Counted from the stretch's first letter, positions 1 through 8,540 are shown. The stretch: DNA of 64,000 nt from Desulfospira joergensenii DSM 10085 (GCF_000420085.1 NZ_ATUG01000001.1:806001-870000), one strand, 5' to 3'. The notes: a model not told the origin generated them from the letters alone. Made by a program: numbers and translations.

Positions 1-562
1 GCACCCTGTCGGATCCCGATTCCATGCCCACATGGATGCGGTTGAGCCCGGCCCGTGCCATGAGCTCAAGGTTCTCATCCTTTATCCTTACAATGGTGTG
101 ACTCCTGGCATAGGAGGTGATCCGGCCGGCCGTTGGAAAGCAGTTGCGGATATGTTCCAGGATATAAATCAGATCCGTAGGCTTGAGGATCAGGGAGTTG
201 GCGTCCTGGAGAAAGATGGATTTCATGCCCGATGCATACCAGTTCATGGCCGCGTTAAACGCCACCCTGTCCTTGGTTTCAAAGCTGTTGAACAGGTCGG
301 AAATCCCGTTGTGGTCCGGGAGTTGCCCGGGCTTAAATTTTTGGGAGATCCCCTGGATATAGGTATGGATCAGATCAATGTCCATGATGATATGCTCAAC
401 CGGCCGTAAAGAAAACTTCTTATTGGTATAGACCCGGCAGAAGGAACACCGGTTCCAGGGGCAGTTCCGGGTCAGACGGAGCAGCAGGCTGTAGGCCTCG
501 CTGGGAGGGCGGATCGGCCCCTGCTCAAAGCCCCTGTATTCCTCTTTTTTCTTTTTATCCAT
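1..562 (-). CDS. Radical SAM protein, N-terminal part (3' end beyond window)
   Basis: Reading the minus strand from the ATG at 562 gives an open frame to the window edge, so about 187 residues are visible. Residues 27-45 carry the cysteine cluster CPWNRCSFC (C-x4-C-x2-C). This spacing is typical of one large subgroup of radical SAM enzymes, where these cysteines bind the 4Fe-4S cluster that cleaves S-adenosylmethionine. The later segment FLQDANSL and the HVGMESGSD motif near the edge fit the SAM-binding barrel. The substrate cannot be told from this part. It is divergent from the cysteine desulfidase-like gene, with about 158 bases between the two starts. The gene is cut by the window edge, not truncated in nature as far as can be seen. 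Confidence 0.8.
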   Translation of the reverse strand, partial: MDKKKKEEYRGFEQGPIRPPSEAYSLLLRLTRNCPWNRCSFCRVYTNKKFSLRPVEHIIMDIDLIHTYIQGISQKFKPGQLPDHNGISDLFNSFETKDRVAFNAAMNWYASGMKSIFLQDANSLILKPTDLIYILEHIRNCFPTAGRITSYARSHTIVRIKDENLELMARAGLNRIHVGMESGSDRV

Positions 563-720
563 GGATGCTTTTCCTATTGGGTTTTATTTTCTTGCCTATT
601 TCATTATATAGGCACGCCAGGAGGGAAAGTCAATTCCCGAGAAAATCCAGGGATCTTTTATTGTTTTCCATGGAAAAACAGGCTAAAATTCTGGAACTTA
701 GAGGATACAGGAGAGTGAGA

Positions 721-1995
721 ATGGACGATGAATCATATAAAAACTATCTTGATATTTTAAAGGAAGAACTGGTACCGGCCATGGGCTGTACCGAGCCCAT
801 TGCCATCGCCTATGCTGCGGCAAAGGCCAGGGATGTCCTGGGCCGGGAACCGGACCGGGTCCGGATCGAAGCCAGCGACAATATCATTAAAAATGTAAAG
901 AGCGTGGTGGTGCCCAATACCGGGAATTTCAGGGGCATAGAGGCTGCGGCCGCGGCCGGGATCGTTGCCGGGGATGCGACCCAGGTCCTTGAGGTGATTT
1001 CATCTGTGGATGAGGAGGGCCGCAGGGGAATCAAGACCTTTCTGGAAAACAGGGAGATAAAGGTCTGTAAAACCCGGAGTGATCTGATCTTTGATCTGGT
1101 GGTCACCCTTTTCAGCGGGGAGTCAGAAGCCTCGGTCCGGATCTCCCACTTTCATACCCATATCGTTTTGATCACCAAAGACGGAGAGATCCTGTACCAG
1201 AACCGGGACTGCGACGAAATCGAGAAATCCGGGCTCATGGACCGTTCCTTTATGAATGTCATGGATATTCTGGAATTTGCCGAGGCGGTAGACCTTTCCC
1301 GGGTAAAGGATCTCCTGGACCGTCAGATTGAGTACAATACAAGGATCGCGGAGGAGGGGCTCAAGGGAAACTGGGGGGCCAATATCGGCTCGATTCTGCT
1401 GGAGACCTGGGGAAATGACATCAAGATCCGGGCAAAGGCCATGGCTGCGGCAGGATCCGACGCCCGGATGAGCGGGTGCGAACTGCCCGTGGTCATCGTC
1501 TCCGGAAGCGGGAACCAGGGAATCACGGCCTCGGTTCCGGTCATTGAATATGCCAAAGAGCTTGGAGCTGAAAGGGAAACCCTTCTCCGGGCCCTGGTGG
1601 TATCCAACCTTACGACCATCCACCAGAAAACAGGAATCGGAAGGCTGTCCGCCTATTGCGGGGCGGTCTGCGCCGGAGTCGGTGCCGGGGCCGGCATTAC
1701 CTGGCTCCACGGAGGGAGGTTCAGGGAAGTGGCCCATACCATTGTCAATGCCCTGGCCACGGTCTCGGGCATCATCTGCGACGGAGCCAAGCCCTCCTGT
1801 GCAGCCAAGATCGCCTCATCCGTCGACGCGGGCATCCTGGGATTTCACATGTTTCAAAAGGGGTATCAGTTTTACGGCGGGGACGGCATCGTAAAAAAAG
1901 GGGTGGAGAACACCATTGCCAACATCGGCCGGCTGGGCCGGGACGGGATGCGGGAGACGGACAAAGAGATCATCCGCATGATGCTGGGAGAATGA
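721..1995 (+). CDS. cyuA: L-cysteine desulfidase / L-serine dehydratase alpha-like protein (UPF0597, CyuA/YhaM family)
   Basis: The 424-residue product matches the UPF0597 family, which breaks down L-cysteine to pyruvate, sulfide and ammonia, or acts on serine, using an iron-sulfur cluster. The visible signatures are PAMGCTEP with Cys23 near the N terminus, MSGCELPVV in the middle, and the C-terminal cysteine pattern SAYCGAVCAG followed by ICDGAKPSCAAKI, typical of the 4Fe-4S serine dehydratase fold. The frame is open further upstream to 565, but that stretch is weakly protein-like. The ATG at 721 sits behind a purine-rich ribosome site (GGAGAGTGAGA), so I start there. The protein should be cytoplasmic. 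Cysteine versus serine cannot be settled from sequence. Confidence 0.85.
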   Translation: MDDESYKNYLDILKEELVPAMGCTEPIAIAYAAAKARDVLGREPDRVRIEASDNIIKNVKSVVVPNTGNFRGIEAAAAAGIVAGDATQVLEVISSVDEEGRRGIKTFLENREIKVCKTRSDLIFDLVVTLFSGESEASVRISHFHTHIVLITKDGEILYQNRDCDEIEKSGLMDRSFMNVMDILEFAEAVDLSRVKDLLDRQIEYNTRIAEEGLKGNWGANIGSILLETWGNDIKIRAKAMAAAGSDARMSGCELPVVIVSGSGNQGITASVPVIEYAKELGAERETLLRALVVSNLTTIHQKTGIGRLSAYCGAVCAGVGAGAGITWLHGGRFREVAHTIVNALATVSGIICDGAKPSCAAKIASSVDAGILGFHMFQKGYQFYGGDGIVKKGVENTIANIGRLGRDGMRETDKEIIRMMLGE

Positions 1996-2083
1996 CTTTT
2001 TCCTGGCACCCCCTATTGAAATAGACTGAGTTGGAAAATACCATTGGATGGATAACCTTTGAACAGCAGATCGGAGAACAGAC

Positions 2084-2167
2084 ATGAAAAACATGATCAG
2101 TTTTATTGTTATTGCCTTGATGATGGGTGTTGTTGCAATCGTAATCGGTGAATTGTTCTTCAGATAG
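2084..2167 (+). CDS. Small membrane peptide, 27 residues, unknown function
   Basis: A short frame starts with ATG at 2084 behind a good ribosome site (CGGAGAACAGAC) and ends with TAG. The product starts MKNMIS, continues as one hydrophobic helix of about 20 residues rich in Ile, Val and Met, and ends ELFFR. It has the shape of single-pass membrane microproteins that assist larger membrane complexes, but I do not recognise a family. It lies 88 bases after the cysteine desulfidase-like gene on the same strand and may share its transcript. The ribosome site and the clean helix argue for a real gene. Its length means chance cannot be excluded. Confidence 0.45.
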   Translation: MKNMISFIVIALMMGVVAIVIGELFFR

Positions 2168-2198
2168 ATTTATCCCTGATCTTCCGGGAAAAATTTGT

Positions 2199-2984
2199 TC
2201 AGTTCCCTTTGGCCTGCAGATCCCGGATCACCTCCACCAGGCGGGTGACCAGGTGGTTGTGGTAAATTTTACCCCCTTTTTCAGAGGCTTTTGTGGGCTC
2301 TCCTGCGGTTCCGCCGGAGGATTCGGCAAGGGCCTTCATCTCATCGGGGCTGGAGGGAACATAACAGAGGGTGTCCCCCTCAAAGGAGGGATCCACGCTG
2401 TATAGGTTCACGGCCCTGTGGGGATGATCCACGGCCCGGTCAATTTTAACCAGATCCGGATGACAGTGCATCATCTGGGAGGTTTCGATCTCCTCGGCAT
2501 GGCCCACGCTGCCCCATCCCATGGACGCGGTCAGACTCTTGGACATATAGGCGGGATCAAAGATCACGGGATGGACGCCAAGTTCCCGCTTGGCCCTTTC
2601 CGCTGCGATCTGGAGCCAGGTGATGTTGACGATCCTATGTCCGTTGATCAGGACAAAATTTTCAAATCCGTGCCGGGACAGGGAGGATATGATGTCAAAG
2701 CAAAGCTCGGCCAGAAGTTCCGGACGGACGGTAATGGTCCCGGGCAGGACCATGTGATGGGGGCTCCAGCCGAACCACAGGGGCGGGGCCACGGGCACCC
2801 GGGCCTTTTTTGCCGCATCTTCGGCAACGGCGGCCGCCACCATGGTATCCGTGCCCAGGGGCAGGTGATACCCGTGCTGTTCCGTGCTTCCCACGGGAAT
2901 GAGAATGGTTTTGCCGCTTTGTTCAATGATCTGCCCGGCCTCTTCCCAGGTCATGTCCTGGAGCCAAACGCTGCTCTCACTCAT
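2199..2984 (-). CDS. Creatininase-family amidohydrolase
   Basis: This 261-residue protein has the creatininase fold signatures: PVGSTEQHGYHLPLGTD near residues 31-47 (metal-binding Glu, His and Asp), INGH near residue 114, and GHAEEIETS near residue 161 with the second metal-site Glu. The family hydrolyses cyclic or linear amides (creatinine, formamides, lactam-like rings) using two divalent metals. It lies directly downstream of the biotin carboxylase gene on the same strand, 31 bases away. It therefore probably belongs to the same transcript as the carboxylase pair and to the 5-oxoproline/lactam gene neighbourhood. The true substrate is unknown. Creatinine is only the family name. Confidence 0.85.
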   Translation of the reverse strand: MSESSVWLQDMTWEEAGQIIEQSGKTILIPVGSTEQHGYHLPLGTDTMVAAAVAEDAAKKARVPVAPPLWFGWSPHHMVLPGTITVRPELLAELCFDIISSLSRHGFENFVLINGHRIVNITWLQIAAERAKRELGVHPVIFDPAYMSKSLTASMGWGSVGHAEEIETSQMMHCHPDLVKIDRAVDHPHRAVNLYSVDPSFEGDTLCYVPSSPDEMKALAESSGGTAGEPTKASEKGGKIYHNHLVTRLVEVIRDLQAKGN

Positions 2985-3015
2985 GGATGAATCCTCCTCA
3001 TCTGCTTTTCCGGCT

Positions 3016-4377
3016 TTACCCGCTTTTCCCTCTTTCTTCCATATATCTTTCTATAAAATGGGTATCCATATCCCCGTTTCGGAAGGCCCGGGTTTGAAAC
3101 ACCTTCCTGAAAAAGGGGATGGTGGTGGCGATCCCTTTGATCTCAAATTCGTCCAGGGCCCGCTGCATGCGCCGGACTGCAGCATCCCGGCTTTCCCCGT
3201 GGACGATGAGCTTGCCGATCAGAGAATCGTAATAGGGGCCGACCATATACCGGTCATGGATATGGGTATCCATGCGGACCCCCGGCCCCCCCGGAAAGAT
3301 CACGGATTCGATCTCCCCGGGAGAGGGCATGAAATCGTCCTCGGTGTCCGAGGCGTTGATCCGGCATTCCATGGACCAGCCCCGGGGCCTCATATCTTCC
3401 TGGCGGATTCCCAGTTTCTCTCCCCGGGCAATGCGGATCTGCTGCTCCACGATGTCCAGGCCCGTGATCATCTCGGTGACGGGATGCTCCACCTGGATCC
3501 TTGCATTGACCTCCATGAAGTAGAAGTTCCTGTCCTTATCCACCAGAAACTCCATGGTCCCGGCATTGACGTAGTCCATGGCCCGGGCGATTTTTATGGC
3601 GGTCTCCCCGAGAAGGCTCCGCAGATTCTCATCCACAAAAGGGGACGGGGCCTCTTCGATGAGCTTCTGATACCGCATCTGGATGCTACATTCCCGCTCG
3701 TTGAGATGGACATAGTTGCCGAATTGATCCCCCAGGATCTGAATCTCGATGTGCCTGGGCTTTTCCATGTACTTTTCAAGGTAGATGGCGGGATTACCGA
3801 AAGCGGCCCCGGCTTCCCCCGAGGCCATGTCAAAGGCCTTCACCAGCTCGTCCCGGTCCCGGGCAATTCTCATTCCCCGGCCGCCGCCACCGCCCGAAGC
3901 CTTTAAAATAACGGGAAATCCCGTCTTCTCTGCCGCCTCACAGGCCGCTTCAGATGAGGAGAGCACATCTTTGGATCCGGGAATCACGGGGATACCGGAG
4001 TCCATCAGAATCTGCCGGGCAGAGGACTTATCCCCGGCCTTTTCTATGGTCCGGGCCGGGGGACCGATGAAAATCAGACCCTTTTCTTCACAGGCCCGGG
4101 CAAATCCGGCGTTCTCCGATAAAAATCCGTATCCGGGATGGACGGCGTCGGCCTTGGCCCGGATTGCTGCCTCCAGGATATTTTCCATATTCAGATAGCT
4201 TTTATAGCTCAGGGCTGGCCCGATGTGAACGGCCTCATCTGCAGACCTGACGTGGAGACTTTCCCTGTCGACATCTGAATAGACCGCAATGGTGTGAATT
4301 CCCATTTCCTTGCAGGTACGGATCACCCTCAGGGCGATCTCCCCCCGGTTGGCGATCAGGATGCGCTTGATTTCCAT
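3016..4377 (-). CDS. Biotin carboxylase (AccC-like) linked to pxp genes
   Basis: The 453-residue protein has the standard length and motifs of biotin carboxylase, which uses ATP and bicarbonate to carboxylate biotin on a carrier protein. It starts MEIKRILIANRGEIALRV and contains HPGYGFLSENA, the glycine-rich ATP-grasp loop KASGGGGGRGM and the catalytic IQVEHPVTEMITG. Five codons upstream of the chosen ATG are also open, but a GAGGAG ribosome site lies correctly spaced before 4377. The small biotin carrier gene is just upstream, yet no carboxyltransferase subunit is nearby. That, and the divergent pxpABC operon, suggests a dedicated role beside 5-oxoprolinase rather than fatty-acid synthesis. 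The role is inferred from neighbours only. Confidence 0.9.
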   Translation of the reverse strand: MEIKRILIANRGEIALRVIRTCKEMGIHTIAVYSDVDRESLHVRSADEAVHIGPALSYKSYLNMENILEAAIRAKADAVHPGYGFLSENAGFARACEEKGLIFIGPPARTIEKAGDKSSARQILMDSGIPVIPGSKDVLSSSEAACEAAEKTGFPVILKASGGGGGRGMRIARDRDELVKAFDMASGEAGAAFGNPAIYLEKYMEKPRHIEIQILGDQFGNYVHLNERECSIQMRYQKLIEEAPSPFVDENLRSLLGETAIKIARAMDYVNAGTMEFLVDKDRNFYFMEVNARIQVEHPVTEMITGLDIVEQQIRIARGEKLGIRQEDMRPRGWSMECRINASDTEDDFMPSPGEIESVIFPGGPGVRMDTHIHDRYMVGPYYDSLIGKLIVHGESRDAAVRRMQRALDEFEIKGIATTIPFFRKVFQTRAFRNGDMDTHFIERYMEERGKSG

Positions 4378-4404
4378 TTTCCGGCTCCTCAATTTTAAAT
4401 GGGA

Positions 4405-4659
4405 TCAGCTTTTCTCGATGATCATGATGTCCTGGTTTTTCATCACAGGCTCCTCGTTTTCCACCAGGATCTGCTTAACGGTTCCGGAAACCTCGCTGCG
4501 CAGCTCGGTAAAAATCTTCATGGATTCGATCACACAGAGGACATCCGAATCTCTGATCTCCTGCCCCACTTCGGCCAGAGCCGGGCCGCCCGGGCTGGAC
4601 GCCCGGTAAAAGGTTCCCATGACCGGCGATTTCAGCGTATATGTATTGTCACCCATCAT
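4405..4659 (-). CDS. Short biotin carboxyl carrier protein (AccB-like)
   Basis: This 84-residue protein is a bare biotinyl domain without the N-terminal arm of housekeeping AccB. It contains SPVMGTFYRASSPGGP and the biotin site IESMKIF, so Lys48 is the expected attachment residue. ESMK replaces the usual EAMK, which is a tolerated change. It would hand carboxybiotin from the adjacent biotin carboxylase to an unknown acceptor. An AGGAG ribosome site lies upstream. Either of the first two Met codons could be used. The gene is first in the minus-strand unit and reads away from the large inverted repeat at 4713-4765. Confidence 0.87.
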   Translation of the reverse strand: MMGDNTYTLKSPVMGTFYRASSPGGPALAEVGQEIRDSDVLCVIESMKIFTELRSEVSGTVKQILVENEEPVMKNQDIMIIEKS

Positions 4660-4712
4660 TTTTCTCCTGCTTTTGTTTTGGGTTTTTGCTCCGGATATCC
4701 GGAGAAGAATAA

Positions 4713-4765
4713 TTTTAAAATATACTTGACATATATTTTCGATCTATGTCAAGTATATTTTAAAA
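4713..4765. promoter_or_regulatory. Perfect 21-bp inverted repeat between divergent operons (probable GntR operator)
   Basis: Left arm 4713-4733 and right arm 4745-4765 are exact inverted copies, separated by 11 bases. Each arm contains TATACTTGACATA. The element sits in the only gap between the accB-like gene (minus) and the GntR regulator (plus), so it probably controls both operons. TTGACA within each arm resembles a -35 box, but the nearest TATATT is 22 bases away, which is too far for an ordinary promoter. An operator role is inferred from position and symmetry. Confidence 0.7.
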
Positions 4766-4817
4766 ACGGAAAAGTTTTGGGCCTTCGTTTTTAAAATCAC
4801 AAAAATGGAGTTTACCT

Positions 4818-5495
4818 TTGGTTAAATCGGCAACAAAAAAGCCCCTGGCAGTATCTGCCTATGAAAACATTGTCAAGAAGATCGTCAGCCTTGAGTATCA
4901 GCCCAGCCAGCATCTGGAGGAAACCCAGCTGGTGGAAGAGCTGAAGATCGGCCGGACCCCGGTCCGGGAGGCTCTGGTCAGGCTCCAGGGGGAAAAAATG
5001 GTGGAATCCCATCCCAACAAGGGGATGATCGTAAGACCCATCACCCTTCAGAATACCAAGGCCATGTTTGAGTCCATGATTATCATTGAGCAGGGCGTGG
5101 TGGATGTGGCCGTGAACAAGGACTGCTCCATCTATATAAAGGAGATGAGACTCTCCAACGAGGCGGCCAGGCAGGCAATTCTCTCCAACCGGGTATTCCG
5201 GCTGGTGGAGGCCAACCATGAGTTCCACATGAATTTTGCCGCATGCTCCAGAAATGAGTTTTTGATCCGGGCCGTGAACGACGTGAGAAACGAGGCCAAG
5301 CGTCTCTCTTACCTATCCTACGGCAACACCATCGACCCGGACCGTCCCTTGAAAATCCACTATGATTCGGTTGTGACCGAACATGACCAGATCATCCAAA
5401 GCCTGGAAGAAAAAAACAGTTCCCGGCTCAAGAAGCTGCTCCACAAGCATATTGAAACCTTCAGACAGAGGATCATCCTGTTCATGACCTCATGA
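4818..5495 (+). CDS. GntR-family transcriptional regulator, FCD subfamily
   Basis: The 225-residue protein has an N-terminal winged helix with the diagnostic stretch LKIGRTPVREALVRLQGEKM (about residues 40-60). An all-helical C-terminal ligand domain follows, containing VEANHEFHMNFA, which fits an FCD effector/metal pocket. FCD regulators usually respond to organic acids or amino-acid-like ligands. It starts with TTG at 4818 behind GGAG seven bases upstream. The ATG at 4805 is out of frame. It is the first gene before the TRAP and pxp genes and lies beside the perfect inverted repeat, so it is the likely local regulator. 5-oxoproline or the transported substrate as effector is inference. Confidence 0.9.
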   Translation: MVKSATKKPLAVSAYENIVKKIVSLEYQPSQHLEETQLVEELKIGRTPVREALVRLQGEKMVESHPNKGMIVRPITLQNTKAMFESMIIIEQGVVDVAVNKDCSIYIKEMRLSNEAARQAILSNRVFRLVEANHEFHMNFAACSRNEFLIRAVNDVRNEAKRLSYLSYGNTIDPDRPLKIHYDSVVTEHDQIIQSLEEKNSSRLKKLLHKHIETFRQRIILFMTS

Positions 5496-5528
5496 GGGTT
5501 TACAACCCTAGAACAAAGGAGAAAAGAA

Positions 5529-6518
5529 ATGAAAAAACTATTGATCGTTGTCACCGGCCTGATGTTTGCTTTGACGGCCTTTTCCACCTCATGGGCAAAG
5601 ACCAAATGGGACCTGCACCTAAACTACCCTGCCGGGAATTTTCATTCCAAGGGGGCACAGGTCTTTGCAGACCGTGTGGCCAAAGCCACCAAAGGGGAAC
5701 TGACCATTGTCCTTCATCCCGGTTCTTCCCTGGGATTCAAGGGACCTGAGCTGCTCAAGGCCGTGGCTGAGGGACAGCTGGCCATTGCTGAAATTCCCAC
5801 TGGAATGGTGGAAGGGGATGCCCCGGTCCTGGCCCTGACCGCCCAGCCATTTATCTCCACCAATGCCTTTGAACAGCGCCTGCTCTATCAGCTGGCCAAG
5901 CCGGTCTATGCCAAACAGCTCAAAAAATTCAGGCAGATGACCCTTTATACCTCGGTCTGGCCCTTTTCCGGCATCTATACCCAGCGGGCCATCAAATCCG
6001 AATCTGATTTGGCCGGTCTCAAGATGAGAGTGTATGACGGTACAGGCCTGGCATTTGGCAAGGCCACGGGCATTGCGGCCCGGAAAATGCCCTTTTCCGA
6101 AGTGTATCCGGCCATGAAAGCGGGCTTACTGGATTCCATGTACACCTCCTCGGTATCCGGGGTGGACGCCAAAGCCTGGGAAGTCCTCAAGTACTTTACC
6201 CCCATCAATATCGTTGGGCCGGTGAACATGATCAACGTGAACATGGAAGCCTGGGACAAACTGGACAAGAAAACCCAGGGAATCGTTCTTGAGATCGCCG
6301 CACAGATGGAAGATGAGATGTGGAACCTGGCCGGGGACATGGACCGCAAGAGCCGGGCCACCCTCACGGAAAACGGGATGATCATTGATCCGGTTTCCAA
6401 GGAATTCCGGGCCCAGCTCAATGCCGTGGGCGAAAAGCTTAGGGCCGAGTGGGCAAAGAAAGCAGGCCAGGATGCCCAGGGGATTTTGAAGCAGTATTAC
6501 ACCATCACCGGCCGGTAA
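5529..6518 (+). CDS. dctP: TRAP transporter substrate-binding protein (DctP family)
   Basis: The 329-residue protein has a clear Sec signal peptide (about residues 1-23, ending STSWA) and then a DctP-type periplasmic binding domain. Recognisable pieces are LHLNYPAGNFHSKGAQVFAD, the SELLKA-like GPELLKAVAEGQLAI, and LAGLKMRVYDGTGLAFGKA with the conserved Arg that contacts a substrate carboxylate. It would bind a carboxylated solute in the periplasm and pass it to the DctQ/DctM pair encoded next. Context with pxpABC points to 5-oxoproline or a related compound as ligand. An AAGGAGAAAAGAA ribosome site precedes the ATG. Confidence 0.92.
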   Translation: MKKLLIVVTGLMFALTAFSTSWAKTKWDLHLNYPAGNFHSKGAQVFADRVAKATKGELTIVLHPGSSLGFKGPELLKAVAEGQLAIAEIPTGMVEGDAPVLALTAQPFISTNAFEQRLLYQLAKPVYAKQLKKFRQMTLYTSVWPFSGIYTQRAIKSESDLAGLKMRVYDGTGLAFGKATGIAARKMPFSEVYPAMKAGLLDSMYTSSVSGVDAKAWEVLKYFTPINIVGPVNMINVNMEAWDKLDKKTQGIVLEIAAQMEDEMWNLAGDMDRKSRATLTENGMIIDPVSKEFRAQLNAVGEKLRAEWAKKAGQDAQGILKQYYTITGR

Positions 6519-6530
6519 GGGGATTTGAAC

Positions 6531-6635
6531 GGGAACTCACCCATCTACGGCGTTGCCGCAGGATTTTAAGGTCCTCACGTACAGCAGTACGCTCCGCCTT
6601 AAAATCCTTTGCGCCTTGTATCTGGGAAAGTTCCC
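6531..6635. repeat. Long imperfect palindrome between dctP and dctQ (REP/MITE-like)
   Basis: About 105 bases fold back on themselves. The outer pair is GGGAACT (6531-6537) with AGTTCCC (6629-6635). The inner pair is AGGATTTTAAGG (6560-6571) with CCTTAAAATCCT (6597-6608), and the centre is CGTACAGCAGTACG (6578-6591). It lies inside the TRAP operon, where dctP often needs more protein than the membrane subunits. It could act as an RNA stabiliser or partial terminator, or be an inserted palindromic repeat. Copy number elsewhere is unknown. Confidence 0.6.
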
Positions 6636-6707
6636 GCCCAAATCCGGAAACCACGTTCACCCTATTTTAAACTTTTTTCTCTTAGACTTTTTGTTTGCCC
6701 TGGGATT

Positions 6708-7217
6708 ATGTCAATGAACAAAATCGTAAAACTATCCGATACCCTGAGCGAGATCATGGCCGATATTTCCGCGGTCATCCTGGGTCTCATGACCCTGCTC
6801 ATCCTGGTGGAGATCTTCATCTGGAACGCCTTTGAAAAAACAACCCTCATTGCCGACGAGTACAGTGCCTACGGTCTGGCTGCCATCATCTTCCTGGGGG
6901 CAGGCTTCTGCCTCAAAGAAAAGGGGCATATCAGGATCACACTGATTCTGGGGTTTCTGCCCGGAAAGATTGCCCGGATCATCACCTTTGCCGCCACCCT
7001 GGTGACCACGGCTTTCATGGGATATCTATGGGTTTATCTGTTTTTCATGGTCCGATCCTCCATCCGGTACGAATCCACCTCCGGCACCCTGACAAATACT
7101 CCTCTATGGATTCCCCAGGCTGTTATGCTGGTGGGCGCGGCCTGCTTTTTCATCCAGCTTGCCGCCACATGCATCCAGACATTCTCGGCCATTAAAACCG
7201 AAGAGGAGGTGGTCTAG
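6708..7217 (+). CDS. dctQ: TRAP transporter small permease (DctQ family)
   Basis: This protein of about 169 residues has four predicted membrane helices and the DctQ pattern: an N-terminal cytoplasmic start, MADISAVILGLMTLLILVEI, then the DEYSAYGLAAIIFLGAGFCL region and a last helix before FSAIKTEEEVV. It forms the membrane part of the TRAP system with DctM. The frame is open further upstream into the palindrome region, but homology-like sequence begins around MSMNKIVKLSD. I therefore start at 6708; 6714 is an alternative. Its stop overlaps the dctM start by one base, which indicates translational coupling. Confidence 0.88.
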   Translation: MSMNKIVKLSDTLSEIMADISAVILGLMTLLILVEIFIWNAFEKTTLIADEYSAYGLAAIIFLGAGFCLKEKGHIRITLILGFLPGKIARIITFAATLVTTAFMGYLWVYLFFMVRSSIRYESTSGTLTNTPLWIPQAVMLVGAACFFIQLAATCIQTFSAIKTEEEVV

Positions 7218-8527
7218 TGGAAACCGAATTGCTGATCATGTCCGTCGTGGTTTTCGGGTCTCTTTTTCTAACCCTGGCTGCGGGGATCTGGGTGGGATTT
7301 TCCCTGTTCATCGTGGGATTCATCGGGATGACCTTTTTCTCATCCCTGCCCGCCGGGAACAACATGGCCTCCTCGGTATGGGCCATCATTGAAAAATGGG
7401 AGTACGTGGCCCTGCCCCTGTTCATCCTCATGGGAGAGATCCTATACCGGTCCGGGATATCGGAACGGTTGTTCAAGGCCCTGGTGCCCTGGCTCTACCG
7501 CCTGCCCGGCGGTCTTCTGCTCATGAACATTGTCTCCTGCACCCTGTTTGCCGCTGTATCCGGTTCCAGCGCCGCCACCACGGCCACGGTGGGCCGGATC
7601 ACCCTGGCCGAATTCGACAAGCTGGGATATGACAGGAGTCTGTCCATGGGATCCCTGGCCGGGGCCGGGACCCTGGGCTTTCTCATCCCCCCTTCCCTGA
7701 TCATGATTGTATATGCAATCCTGGCCGAAGTATCCATCGGCAAAATGTTCATGGCAGGCGTTCTACCGGGGCTTTTGCTGTCCGGGGTATACTCCGTCTA
7801 TATCATTTTCCGGGGAATCCAGAACCCGGACATCGCCCCCCGGACCCAGGACACCTATTCCTGGAGAGACCGGATCCTGGGACTCAAGGATCTTGCTCCT
7901 ACCCTGGCCCTCATCCTCATGGTTCTGGGCTCCATCTACGGAGGATATGCCACGCCCACGGAAGCGGCTGCCCTTGGGGTCTTCGGGGCTTTGGTCTTTG
8001 CCGTGCTCAACCGCCACATGACCTGGAAGATCTTTTTTCAATGCCTGAAAGGAGCGGTCAAAACCAATGCCATGATCATGATCATCGTTGTGGGAGCGGG
8101 ATTTCTGTCCCGGGCCATGGGATTTTTAGGCATCCCGGCGGCCATTACCCAGGCCATCACGGGCATGGAACTGTCCCCCTATATGCTCATGCTCCTCCTG
8201 GGCCTGGTCTATATTGTCCTGGGCTGTCTTCTGGACGGGTTCTCCATCGTGGTCATGACCCTGCCCATTGCCCTTCCCATGGTCACGGCAGCCGGGTTTG
8301 ATCCCATATGGTTCGGGATCTATCTGATTCTCATGGTGGAGGTCAGCCAGATCACCCCGCCCGTGGGATTCAATTTATTCGTGATCCAGGGACTCACCGG
8401 AGAGCCCATCATGAAGATCGCCCGCCACGCCCTGCCCTTTTTCTTTCTCATGCTGCTGACCACAACCATTTTAACCCTTTTTCCCAAAATCGCCCTGATC
8501 CTGCCGGAACTCATGGCAGCCAAGTAA
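7217..8527 (+). CDS. dctM: TRAP transporter large permease (DctM family)
   Basis: The 436-residue protein is almost entirely hydrophobic and has the DctM layout with about 11-12 helices. It contains ALPLFILMGEIL, SGSSAATTATVGRI, GTLGFLIPPSLIMIVYA, YGGYATPTEAAALGVFGAL and SQITPPVGFNLFVIQGL, all characteristic family stretches. It is the channel subunit that uses the Na+ or H+ gradient to import the solute delivered by DctP. Translation starts at GTG 7217 behind a GAGGAGGTGG ribosome site lying in the end of dctQ. It is followed closely by pxpA, which puts uptake and metabolism in the same unit. Confidence 0.93.
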   Translation: METELLIMSVVVFGSLFLTLAAGIWVGFSLFIVGFIGMTFFSSLPAGNNMASSVWAIIEKWEYVALPLFILMGEILYRSGISERLFKALVPWLYRLPGGLLLMNIVSCTLFAAVSGSSAATTATVGRITLAEFDKLGYDRSLSMGSLAGAGTLGFLIPPSLIMIVYAILAEVSIGKMFMAGVLPGLLLSGVYSVYIIFRGIQNPDIAPRTQDTYSWRDRILGLKDLAPTLALILMVLGSIYGGYATPTEAAALGVFGALVFAVLNRHMTWKIFFQCLKGAVKTNAMIMIIVVGAGFLSRAMGFLGIPAAITQAITGMELSPYMLMLLLGLVYIVLGCLLDGFSIVVMTLPIALPMVTAAGFDPIWFGIYLILMVEVSQITPPVGFNLFVIQGLTGEPIMKIARHALPFFFLMLLTTTILTLFPKIALILPELMAAK

Positions 8528-8540
8528 AAAGGAGGAATCC

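Noticed and set aside
2884..3906. Long open frame on the plus strand opposite the biotin carboxylase gene
   Set aside because: It is antisense to a clearly conserved gene, has low-complexity Pro/Gly/His-rich sequence and no family character. GC-rich third positions produce such shadows.
4726..4759. TTGACA...TATATT inside the perfect inverted repeat as a sigma-70 promoter
   Set aside because: The spacing is 22 bases, too long for a normal promoter, so I list the element only as an operator.
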